Source: Planctomycetota bacterium
Lineage (GTDB): Bacteria; Planctomycetota; Phycisphaerae; Phycisphaerales; UBA1924
Assembly: GCA_014584315.1 (NCBI GenBank)
Contig: JACTNA010000030.1
Location: 40,684 to 104,683 of the forward strand
DNA: 64,000 nt
Reading direction: 5' to 3'
Numbering within the stretch: the first letter of the stretch is position 1; every line of letters begins with the position of its first letter. A program made the position numbers and the translations under genes. Shown here in pieces: positions 37,037 to 49,000 of this stretch. A model generated the notes under the pieces. That model had not been told where the DNA came from. It did not search any database and saw only the letters and a program-made list of their open reading frames with translations.

Positions 37037-40000
37037 CGGTCGTCTCCTCCCGGCGCGCCCGGTCGGCCGGGAAACGCGGAACGCTCTCCCAGTCCACTCC
37101 GCTCGACACCGGGCTCATCGAATCGGCGTCCGGCTCGCCCGGCCGCCGGTCGGCCGGAAACTTCGGCGCATCCGCCGGGAACTCGTCCATCGGCTGCGGC
37201 GACAGGCGCTTCGGCACCTCGGTATCGTCGAGCGCATCGATCACCCGTTGCGGGTCGCTGATCCGCATGATCTCGCCGTCGCTCAGCCGCTGGTAACGCT
37301 CGATCGAGCCGGACCCGCCCGGCACGATCCGCGGCGTCAGGATCACCAGCAACTCGGTCTTCTGGTTCTGCATCACGTTCGAGCGGAACAGCCCGCCGAC
37401 CACCGGGAGGTGGCCGAAGAACGGGATGCGGTTCTCCCGCTCCTCCGCCGTCGTCTGGATGAGGCCGCCGATCACCACCGTCTGCCCGTCCATCACCGCC
37501 ACCGTCGTCTCGACCTTGCGCACGTTGATCACCGGGCTGGAGAGGTTCTCCGAGATCTGGATCTCGCGCTGGCTCAGCGTCGAGATCTCGGGGCGGATGT
37601 CCATCCGCACGAACCCGTCCGGGCTGATCGTCGGCACCACCTGCAGGATGATCCCGATCTCACGCCGCTCCACGTCCGAACGCACGTTCCCGGTGTCCGA
37701 ACGGTCGAACGCCGAGACCAGCCCGATGTCCTCGCCGACCTGGATCCGCGCGATCTCGTTGTTGCGCACCGTCACCTGCGGCCGGCTGAGCACCTCCAGT
37801 TTCCCCTGCACCTCCAGGGCACGGATCAGCAACTCGAAGTCCAGCGACGAGACCGCGATGTTCGGCGTCCCGATCGCCGACGACACCCCCGTCCCCGCCG
37901 CGAACACGCCGATCTTGTACGCGTCGTTCCCCAGCCCCGTGTCGCCGCCCACGCGAACGTCGAACCCCCACGTGTTCTCCGCGTCCAGCGACACCTCCGC
38001 CAGCAACACCTGGATCATCACCTGCGGCGGGGCGGCGTCCAGTTCCCGCACGATCCGCTCCACCGTGTCGAGGTACCGCGGCGACGCCGAGATCAGCAGT
38101 TTGTTGCTCTTCTCGTCGCCGACGATCGTGACCTCGTTCTCCAACTGCCTCGACGCCGAGCCTTGCATCTCCGCGCTCAGGGTGCGCTGCAGCCGGTCCG
38201 CCTCGGACTGGAAGTACCCCTGCAGCGTCTGCTCCACGTCCATCGCCCGCGCGTTGGCCAGATGCACAACCATCTGCTCACGCTCGTTCGCCTGGATCGA
38301 GTCCAGTTCGCGCACCACGTCGCCCACCAACTCCAGGTATTCCTCCGTCCCCGAGACCAGCAGCGAGTTCGTCCGTGCGTCGATCGTGATCGAGAGTTCC
38401 TGACGCACGTCCGGCACCGCCGTCACGTTCGTCCGCCCCAGCCCGCTCAGCGTCGGATCGTCCTCCGCCCCCGGCAGCCCGGTCGGGATCAGCACCAGCC
38501 GGTCGCCCTGCTGCTGCAGGTTGAACAGGTCGCGGAGCAGCGTCGCCATCGCGCGCGCGTCGGCGTTCACCAGGCGGTAATGCTCGATCTTGCGCGAGCC
38601 TGCCCGGCTCATGTCCAGGTCCGAGACGATCGCCGACACCAGATCGACGATCTGCGTCGGGGCCGCCACCATCACCGAGTTCGTCCGCAGGTCGGGCGTG
38701 ATCCGCACCTGCTCGCGGATGAAGTCGTCCACTTCCGCCTCGGTCATCTCGCGGCCCGCCAGGCCCTCCGCCCCCTCCGCGACCTGGTCGCGGAAGTAGC
38801 GCAGGCGCACCGCCTGACCCCCCGCCGCCCCCGACAGCGACCGGCCCGCCAGCACGCCCTGGATCAGTTGCACGACCTCGATCGCGTTCGCGGACTTCAG
38901 TTCGATCCGCCGAACATCCTGCACCGTCGCGATCTCGTTCGTATCCAGCCGCTCGACCAGCCCGCGGATCACATTCACATCCTCCTGCGTGCCGCTGACG
39001 ATCAGCGCGTTCAGACGCGGGTTCGGCACGACGAGCACGCTCCCAGGCCCGCGGCGCTCGTTCTCGCGCTGCACGTACAGGCTGTTGATCGACTGGACCG
39101 CGTCCGCCGCACGCGCGGCCTTGAGTTGGATCAGCGCGACCCGCTCGCCGCGCAGGATCGCGTTCGCGTCGTTGCGCAGCGCCTCGATGAAGTCCTTCAC
39201 GAGTTGCAGGTTCTCGTCGCTGCACGCCAGGATCAGCAGGTTGTTGGTCGCGTCCGGCACGATGCTGAACACGTCCGCGGGCGATTGCACGCTCCCGGCT
39301 CGCTGCGTCGCCGCGATGCGGTCCCGCATCAGCCGCTCCAGGCTCGCCGCCAGCTGCGTCACGTTGCCGTCCGGCACCGGGATGACGTGCAGCCCCACGG
39401 AGTACGACGCGTCCGCCGTGTCCAGCGACTCGATCAGGCTCCCCACGACCTCGAAACTGCGCTGGCTCGTCGCCACGATCAGGCTGTTCGTGCGCAGGTC
39501 CGACGAGATGACCAGCCGGTCCTCCTGCCGCAGCGATCCCGCCTGCTCCCGCTGCCGGAAGACGTCGCCGATGATCGCCCCGACCCGGTCGGCCAGCGCG
39601 TGCTTGAGCGGGAAGAACCGCACCAGGTTCCCCGCCGCCGCCAGCTCCACGTCCAGTTGCGCCACCAGCTCGTTCACCAGCCGCAGGTTCGCCGGCGTCC
39701 CGACCACAATGATCGAGTTCAGGTCCGTCTCCGGCGTGATCGACAGGCCCACCAGCGGCGCGAAAATGTCCGACTCGATCCGCGAGGCCGGGTCCATCGG
39801 GTCGCCGCCCCTCTGCACCATCCGCAGCCGCGCCGCCTGGTTCCGCAGCGCGGCGATCTCCGGCGTGCTGGCCGCCGAGTCCACCAGCACGCTCCGCAGC
39901 GTCGCCGCGACCGTGCGCGCGTCGGCGTGTTCGAGCCGGATGATCGTCGGCTCCACCCACCGCTCCGCCCGGTCGTCGTCCAGGTCGCGGATCAGCACCT

Positions 40001-43000
40001 CCACCAGCGCGACCGCTTCCTCGCGCCCGGCGACGATGAGCGCGTTCGTGCGCTCGTCCACCGACACGGCGATCTCGCCCGCCAGCGCCTGCCCCGTCGT
40101 GGTCACCGGCAGGCCACGCCGCTGCGTGCCCGGGAGACGCCGCAGCGCCTCGCCCTGGCTGAACAACTGCTCGATGATCCCGCGCACCCGCACCGCCGCC
40201 GAGTTCTCGAGCGGGAAGATGCGCACCACCACCGAGTCCCCGATCGGCAGCGTGTCCAGCGAACGCACCACCGACTCCATCACCCGTACGTTCGCCTCCG
40301 TCGACGCGATCACCACCGCGTTCGACTGCACGTCCGGCACCAGGCGGATGGGCTTCGAGAGGTCCAGTTCCAGCCGCCCCTCGTCCAGCCCGGTCGGCCT
40401 GAGGTTCAGCCGACGCACGTGCTCCACCAGCGCGGCCGCCTGGCTCGAACCCGACGCCTGCTGCGACGGGTCCAGCATCGCGCGCAGTGTCTGCACCAGC
40501 GCGTCCGCCGACGCCAGACGCAACTGGATCACCGCCGCGTGCTGGGTCGCGTCCGCCGGGGCCGCGTCCAGCGCGCGCACCAACCCCACGATCACCTGCC
40601 CGTCGTGCGCGCCCGCGATCACGGCCAGCGCCTGCCGCGTCTTGAGCGGGATCAGCGTCACCGGCTCCGAGACCACGCCCGGCCGGTCGCCCTGCGGCGG
40701 GCGCGTCACGCCCATCTGCTCGAGCATCTGCCGCACCGCCTCGGGCGAGTTGTGCTGCACGTCGATGATGAACACCCCGGGCGCGATCCCGCCCGCCCCG
40801 ATCGGCTGGTCCACGCCCTCCGGCGCGATCGCCGGCGTGTCCAACTCACGCACCACCCGCTCGATCTGCTCGTAGATGCCCGGCGATGCCGCGATCACCA
40901 GCGAGTTCGTCGTCCGGTCAACCTCCACACTGAGCGTCTCGCCGAGTTGCTGCGCCGCGGGCGTGAACGTCGCCCGGATGGTCTGTTGCAGCCGTGCCGC
41001 CGGGATGCTCGTCAGCCGCAGCACGTGCGGTGAGACCCGCAGCCCGCTCCCCGACACGATCGCCTGCGCCAACGCCTTGATCTGCGCCAGTTCCGTCCCC
41101 TCGGCCCGAACGATCAGCGCGTTGCTCGCGTCGTCGCCGTACACCAGCACCGCGCCGGGGCCGGTGCGCCGGATGCGGTCCGTCTGGAACATCTCCCGGA
41201 TCGCGCTCGCCACCTGCGAAGCCTTGCCCGCGTCGATCGGGATCACCGTCGGCTCGGGCATCTCGGCGAAGCCAGGCACGTCCAACTGCTCCACGACCCG
41301 CTCGATCCGCAGCAGTTCCTGCCGACCAGCCGAGACGATCAGCGAGTTCGTGAACACCTCCGCCGACACCGAGGGCGTCCCCTCCGCCGACACCAGCACC
41401 GGCGGCGGCAGCGCGGCCGCCCGCTCGTCCTGCCGCACGCCCCGGTTCGCCTGGTCCTGGGCACGCCGCAACTGCTCCGCCATCGCCTGGTCCTGGATCT
41501 GGGCCCGGAACCCCTCGTTCAGCGCGCGGGCCACGCTCGTCGCGTCCGCGTGCTTCAGCGGGATCACGACCAGTTGCCGCGACGTGTCGTACTCCTCGGT
41601 GTCGAGTTTCCCGAGCAGCGCGCGGATGTTCTCCCATTCGCCCTCGTCCGCGCTGATGACAAGCGAGTTGCTCGTCGGGTCCGCGATGATGGTCGCGTTG
41701 CGCGCCCCGGCCGTCGTCGCCTCCGCCGCGAACCGCCCGTAGAACACGCCCAGCGCCTTGGCCGTCTGCTCCGCGTCCGCGAACTCCAGTTTCACGAACT
41801 CCGTCTTCCGCCCCGGACCGGACGGCACGTCCAACTGCGCGATCATCTCCGTGATCTGCCGCATCTGGTCCGGCGTCGCCAGGATACTCAGCGTGTTGTC
41901 GATGCTGTTGAAGTCGATGCTCGGGTCAGGCTCCCCCGTCCCGCGAGGGCGGTTGCGCAGCAACAGGTTCAGCGTGAACCGCACGTCCGTCGCCAGCGCG
42001 TGCTCGAGCCGCACCACCCTGAACTGCTGCATCTGCTGCTCGGGCTCCACGTCCAGCCGACGGACGTGCTCCTGCACCTGCGCGATCGCGTCGTCCGAAC
42101 CCGTCAGCATGATCGAGTTGCTGCGCACCACCGGCGTGATCTTGACCTTCAGGTTCTCCGGCAGCGCGGCCCGCAGCGCCTCCACCACTTCCTGCACCCG
42201 CGCCTTCTCCAGGCTGATCGTCACGATCGACCCGACCTGCCGCACCTCGTCCAGCATCGCCACCAGCCCGTCCACCTGCGCGAACACCTTCCCCGGCGCG
42301 GACACGATCAGCGAGTTCGTGCTCGGCTGCGCCGTCACGATCACCCGGTCCTCCGCCCGACCGGTCGCCGGGAACTGCTCCCGGAGCACGTTCGCCGCGT
42401 CCGCGACGTTCGTGTTCTGCAGGTAGTACATCTCCCGCCGCCGGTCCGGCCCCAGTTCCGGCTGGTCGAGCTGCGCCACCATGTCGCGGACCATCGCCAT
42501 GCTCACCGGGTCCGCGGACACCAGCAGCACGTTCCCGTCGCGCGAGCCGATGATCGACATCGAGTCCTCCGGCAACCCCTCCGCCCGCGCACGCTCCAGG
42601 AAGAACTGCCGCAGGCTGTTGCCCGCCCGGTCGGCCTGCGCGTGCTCCAGCCGGATCGACTCGATCACCTGGTCCGGACGACCGCTCGCCGTGTCCAACT
42701 GCTCGATGTACGCCTGCGCCTGCTCGATCTTCGCGCCCTTGCCCACCAGGATCAGCGTCCGGCGGCGCCGATCGACCTCGACCGTCACCGCGTCCGGGTC
42801 AGGCCCCCGCCACGTCCGCCACCCCGGCGTCACCATCGAACGCTGGATCACGTTCGCCAGCGCCTGCGGGTCCGCGTTGCGCACCGGCACCGCGCGCACC
42901 ACCAGCGCGGTCAGGTCCGACCGCGGCTGGTCCAGCGCGGCGATGATCCGCTCCATCGTCGCCATCGTCTCGCCCTGCCCCATCACCACGATGCTGTTCG

Positions 43001-46000
43001 TGTGCTCGTTCGGGCTGACGAACAACTTGTCCTCGCTCGCCGCGTCCTGACGCCCCCCGAACCACGGCATCCGCTCGTACTGCAACTCCCACGCGATCTC
43101 CGTGATCGTGTCCCCGATGTCCGTCACACGCACGTGCTGCAACTGCACGATGTTGAACCGCATCTCCTTCGACGGCGCGGCCTCGTCGAACGTCGACGCC
43201 AGCGACCGCAACTGCTCGAAGTCCTCGTCGCTCGCCGCGATCACCACCGTCCCGCTGCGCCGGTCGCCCGTGATCGCCACCCCCGGCCCCGCCCGCCGAC
43301 CCGCCCGCTGCGTCGCCTGCGCGCGGTCCTGGTAGAACTGCCGCAACGCCTGCGAGACCGTCTGCGCGTCCGCGTTCTGCAACTTGATCGCCCGAACCGG
43401 AAGGTCGGCCACCTTGCTCGTGTCCACCTCCGCCACCACCGCTCGCACGTCCCCCAGGTCCTCCTCCGACGCACGCACGACCAGCAGCCCCGACTGGTCC
43501 TCCGCCGAAATCTGGATCCGCTCGCGCCGCCCGGGGTCGCGCCCGATCAGCACCTGCTCCACGATCCGCTGCACGGTGCTCGGCTGCGCGTGCGCCAACG
43601 GCAGGATCGCCAGAGACAGCCCGTCCTCCGCCTGCCGGACGTCCGCCGCCGCCAGCAAACGCACGATCTCCTCGTGCTGCGACGCCGACGCCGTCACCAG
43701 CATCGAGTTCGTCCGGTCGTCCGCGATGAACCTCGCCCGCGGCAGGTCGTTCGCCCCCGGCCCCTGGCGCTGCGCCTCGAACAACTGCTGCAGCGTCGGA
43801 GACAACTCCGTCGCCCGCGCGTTCTCGAGCGAGTAACGCCGGATCGCCAGCCGATCCGCCACCGGACTCTGGTCCAGCAGCGAGATCAGCCCGTCGATCA
43901 GCCCGATCGCCTCGTCCGGCGCGGCCACGATCACCGACGTCCCGCCCGGGTCCGGCGTGACCGTCACGAACGCCGGATCGACCGCGCCGCGCACCGGCTG
44001 CTCGCCCGGAGCGACCACCGTCAGGTCCAGCCCGCGCAGCCGCTGCGCCTGCCGCCCGCGCGGTGAGATCTGGAACAGGTCCTGGATCGCCGACACCGCG
44101 CCCGTCGCCGTCACGTTCGCCAGCGGGTAGATCTTCACCGTCAGCGAACGCTGCGCCTCCAGCGAAGCCAGCGACGCGATCAGCCGCCCGACCGTCTGGA
44201 AGTCCGTGTCGTTCGCCCACACGATCAGGGCGGTCTCGCTCGGATCGGGCGCGACGGCCACCCGGCCCGTGAACCCGCCCGGGTTCTCCGCCGACACTCG
44301 CCCGACGTTGTTCACCGTCTGCGACACCAACTGCTGGATCGCCCGCGCATCAGCCGCCGAGGGCAGCGTCACGATCCGCACCGACGTTGGTTCCGCCGGC
44401 ATCTGCTGCTCGATCAGCCGCGCCAGTTCCAGCACGCGCTCCGTCAGCCTCGGCGAGCCGACCACCACCAGGCTGTTCGACGCAGGATCGACCGCGATCC
44501 GCACTGTCGGCTCCTCGGCCTGGACCTCCGGCTGCGCGAACACGGCCGAGCCGACGGCCCACGCCAACGCGCCGACCGGCCCGCCCGTCAGCGTCGGGGC
44601 GGGACGAAACCCGGCGTCGCTGCGCGACTCACCCTTGCCTTCCTCCCCCTGCCCGCCCTCCAGCAGTTCCTCCGTCGAAATGATCTCGACCTTCACCCCG
44701 CCTTGCTGCTCCAGCAGCCGCTTGAGCGTCGCCGCCATCAACTGCGCGTCCGCCCGCGAGCGGTCGATCGGGATCATGCGCATCTGCCGGCTCGTCGTCA
44801 GCGTCGCCGCGTCCAGTTCGCGCGCCAGCCGATCGACCGTCTGCATCTGCGTCGCCGTCGCCCGGACGATCAGCGCGTTGCCCCCCGCGTCCACCCGGAT
44901 CGTCGGGGGCTGCCGCCCGTCCGCCTCGTCCGCGAAGACCGCCTCGAGGTTCTGCGCCAGCGTCGTCGCGTCGGCGTTCACGAGCGGGATCACGCGAACC
45001 AGCCGCTCCCCGTCCGGCCCGCCCTCCGGCGGCGCATCCAGTTGCGCGATCACCTGTTCCGCCAGTTCCAGCGTCGCCGGCGACGCGCTCACGACCACCG
45101 CATTCAGCCGCCGCTCGGCCGCCACGCGAACCTTGGCCGTCCGCTCCTCGTCCGACCCGCGCAGCAGGTACTGCCACCGCTGCCACTCGGGGAGCATCTC
45201 CATCGTGGACTCGCGCATGAGCACCTGCTCGACGATCGGCGCGACCGTCTCCGCCCGCGCGTGCCGCAGGAACACCGTCCGCACCGAGACACGGTCCGGC
45301 TCAACCGTCGCGTCCATCTCGCGCACCAGTTCGCCGGCCTGCGCCAGCCGCTCCGACGATGCCGCCACGATCACCGAGTTGCTCGCCGGCTCCGGCGTCA
45401 CCGTCGGCGTCGGCTCCCCCGGCTGCGCCTGCGCCGTCAGCGCGGCGCGCAGCGCCTCCGCCGCCGTCGCCGCCTGCCCGCGCTCGAACCGGAACACCGC
45501 CACCTGGACCGACCGCGACGCCGCCGGCTGGTCCAGCGTCTCGACCAGTTGACGCGCCATCGGCACCAGCACGCTCGGCGCGCTGATCACCAGCCGGTTC
45601 GCCTGCGCATCCGCGTTCACCCGCGGCGACGCCACCGACACCCCCGCGCGCTCCGCCCGCACCAACTCCGCCGGCCACCGCGTCCGATCGGACACCAGCG
45701 ACTCCACCGTCCCCGCGACCGCACGCGCGTCCGCGTGGCGCAACTCGACCACCGCCAGTTCCGTCTGCGGCACCGCCGGCACGCGGTCGTCGAACTCCGC
45801 CATCAGCCGCACGGCCTCCGCCACCTGCTCCTGCGTCCCCACCGCGACGATGCTCCCCGAGCGGGCGTCCGGCGTCAGTTCCATCGCGCGCCGACCCTGC
45901 GGCACCGTCTGGTTCACGATCCGCGCCACGGTCTGCGCCAACTCGCCCGCCGCGGCCCGCGCCGGCGTAAACGTCTCGACCACGCGCCCCGTGGCTTCGA

Positions 46001-49000
46001 CCGGCTCGTCCAGCCGACGGATGATCGTGCGCGCCAGGTCCAGCGTCTCCGCCGGCGCGGACACGATCAGCGAGTTCGTCCGCTGCTCCGCCTCCACGCG
46101 GATCGTCGGGCGACGGAACAACTCCGGCGTGCGCGCGTACCGCAACTGCAGCGTCAGGATGCGCGGGTCCGTCTCCTGCTGCTGCACGAGCAGCCGCTCG
46201 ACCGTCTGCGCGATCTGCGTCGCGTCCGCGTGCTCGAGCGCGAACGTCTCGACCCCCATCGTCTGGGGGTCCACGGGGCGCACGTCCAGCGGCGCGACCA
46301 GCTCCTCGACCTTCCGCAGGTCCGCCTCGGCGCCCGACAGAATGAGCGCGTTCGAGCCGGTCGCCGCGATCACCCGGACGTCCCCCCCGCCCGGCAACTC
46401 CATGCTCGGGATCGTCGCCGTCAGCGTCTGCGCGACGGCAGACGCGTCGGCGTACGACAGCGGCGTCACGCGGATCACCCGCCGTCCCGCGGTCGCCGCC
46501 TCGGTGTCCAACGCGCGGACCAACTCCTCCGCGATCTGCTGGATCGCTTCCGGCGCGGAGATGATCAGCGTGTTCGATCCCTCGTGCGACGACACGTTCA
46601 GCAGCGCGTCCGCCGCCGCCGGCGAGCGTCCCGCACGCTCCTCCTCGTCGCGAAGCCGAGTCGCCAGCAGGTCGCGCAGCAGCGGTTGCAGCCGCTCCGC
46701 ACGCGCGTGCTTCAGCGCGTACATCTTCAGCGTCGTCGCGGGGCGATCGGGCGCCTGCCCGATCTCCTGCAGCACCCGCTCCACGTCCGCGAACACCGCC
46801 GACGGCCCGCTCACCACCAGCGACCGCGTCGCCGGTTCCGTGCTCACCGTCACGGGCGTGCGGCTCCCCACGCGGAACGCCCCGCTCGACGAGAGTTCGC
46901 GCAGCGTCCGCGCCACCGCCTCAAGGTCCGCACGCTCCAGCCGGTAGGTGCGCACCTCCGCGTCATCCCCGCGGTGCTGCTGGTCCAGCGAGCGCACGAT
47001 CTGCTCGAAACCCGCCAGACGCTTGCCCGGCGCGTCCACGATCAGCGAGTTCGTCGCCCGGTCCGCCCGGACCGTGATCTCCTTCGGCAGCCGCAGGTCC
47101 GGCCGCGGCAGGCGCGTCCGCGGGTCGATCGGCATCGGCGGCTCGGGGTACATCTGGTCGATCGTCTGCGCCAACTCCTCCGCCCGCGCCCACGCCAGCG
47201 GGAAGATGCGGATCTCGCGCCCCTCCGCGTCCAGCGCCTGCGTTTCGTTCAACTGCTCGACGATCGCCTCGATCTCCGGCAGCAGGTCCGGGTGCGCCGA
47301 GACGATCAGCGTGTTCGTCGGGTCGTCCGCACGCACGCTCACGGGCTGCTTCGAGCGCTCCTCGGGCGTGCGCTGGTCGAACGACGACTGCAGCACCTGC
47401 GCCAGGTTCCCCGCGTCCGTGCTGCGCAGGCGCAGAATCCGCAGCGGCGGCCTCTCCCCCGCCTGCCGGGCGTCCACGCTCCGCACCAACTGCTCGATCA
47501 CCGCCAACTGCGAGGGTTGCGCCGCCACCAGCAGCGAGTTCGTCGATTCGATCGGCTCGAACACCGGCTTCGGCCCGCCCTGGATGATCAGCGACTCGCT
47601 CGCCGACGCCATCTCGTCGAGGAACGCCACGACGTCGCGCACGCTCGCCAGCTTCAACTCGATCATCCGGACCTCGCGCACGGGCGAGATCAACTGCTGC
47701 ACCTGGCCGATGACGCTCGAGAACTGCTGCATCCCCGCCGCATCGCCCATCACCAGCAGGTTGCCGGAGACCGCGTCGATCTCGATCTCCACCCGCCCCT
47801 GCTGCTCGCGCGGCAGCCCCTCGTTGAGGCGTGCGAGCAACTCCTCCACCCGCGACCGCACCTTCGAGGGGTCGCCCGCGCCCGCGGGGACCACTCGGAA
47901 CTCGCGCCGACCAGGCTCCTCCGCGTCCAGTTGCGAGATCAGCCGCTCGAGCACCCCGTGCTGCGACGGCAGCGCCCGTACGACCAGCGTGTCCAGTTCG
48001 TCCAGCGGCTCGAACGACGGCTCGTGGTACGCCGATCCGTCGTCGGGCATCAGCAGCGGACGCGCCAACCGCTCCACCCGCTGCCCCAACTGCGACGGCA
48101 CGGCCGTCTTCAGCGCGTACGCACGGCTCTCCACCTCCGCCACCACCGCCGACTCCGCCGTGCGCAGCAACTGCTCGAACCGCGCCAACCCCGCGCGCGA
48201 GCCGATGAGCGTCGCCGTCCGGCTCGCCGCGTCCAGCGTCGCGCGCACCGGGTCGCGCTCCGCCTCGCCCGTCGCCGCGTCCAGTTCCTGCGCCCGCGCG
48301 AGCATCGCCGCCGGGTCCCCCGTCGCGATCCGCACCACGCGCACGTCAACGTCCGCCCCCGAGCGAACGTCCAACCCCGCGATCAACCCTTCCAGCGCGG
48401 CCACGTCCGCCGGCGGACCCGAGACCAGCAGCCCGCGCCCGTCCGGCGTCGCCGTGTACCGCACCGCCGATTGCTGGCGCGGCGTCAGCATCCGCGACAG
48501 AATCTGCTCGACCCGCGGAGCCTCGACGTGCTCCAGCCGCACCACGCGCCCGACGTTCTCGGCCGCCGGCTGCCTCGCCTGCCCCGTCGCCGCCGCCGGG
48601 TCGATCTCCCCGATCAACGCGGTCGCCTGCATCAGCAGCGCGGGCGACGCCACCACGCTCACCTTGTTCACCGTGCCGAGCGGCACCACCACCGGCTTCG
48701 ACTCCTGCGGCACCGACGCGAAGAGCGCGCTCAGCCGCTGCGACGCTTCGTCCGGCGTGATCGTCTCCAGCGCGAACGTCATCATCTGCCGATCGCCCGC
48801 CAGCCCGTCGCCCGGCACGTCGATGATCGTGATGAGTTCCCGAACCGTCTGCAGCCGGGCCTCGGGGCCGACCGCGATCACCGAGTTCGTCCGCTTGTCC
48901 GCCTCCAGGCTCAGCCCCGCGATGTCGATCTCCTCGAGCGTCCGCACCTTCCCGTCCTGCGGGTTGATGATCTGCTTCACCACCCGCTGGCCCACCAGCC

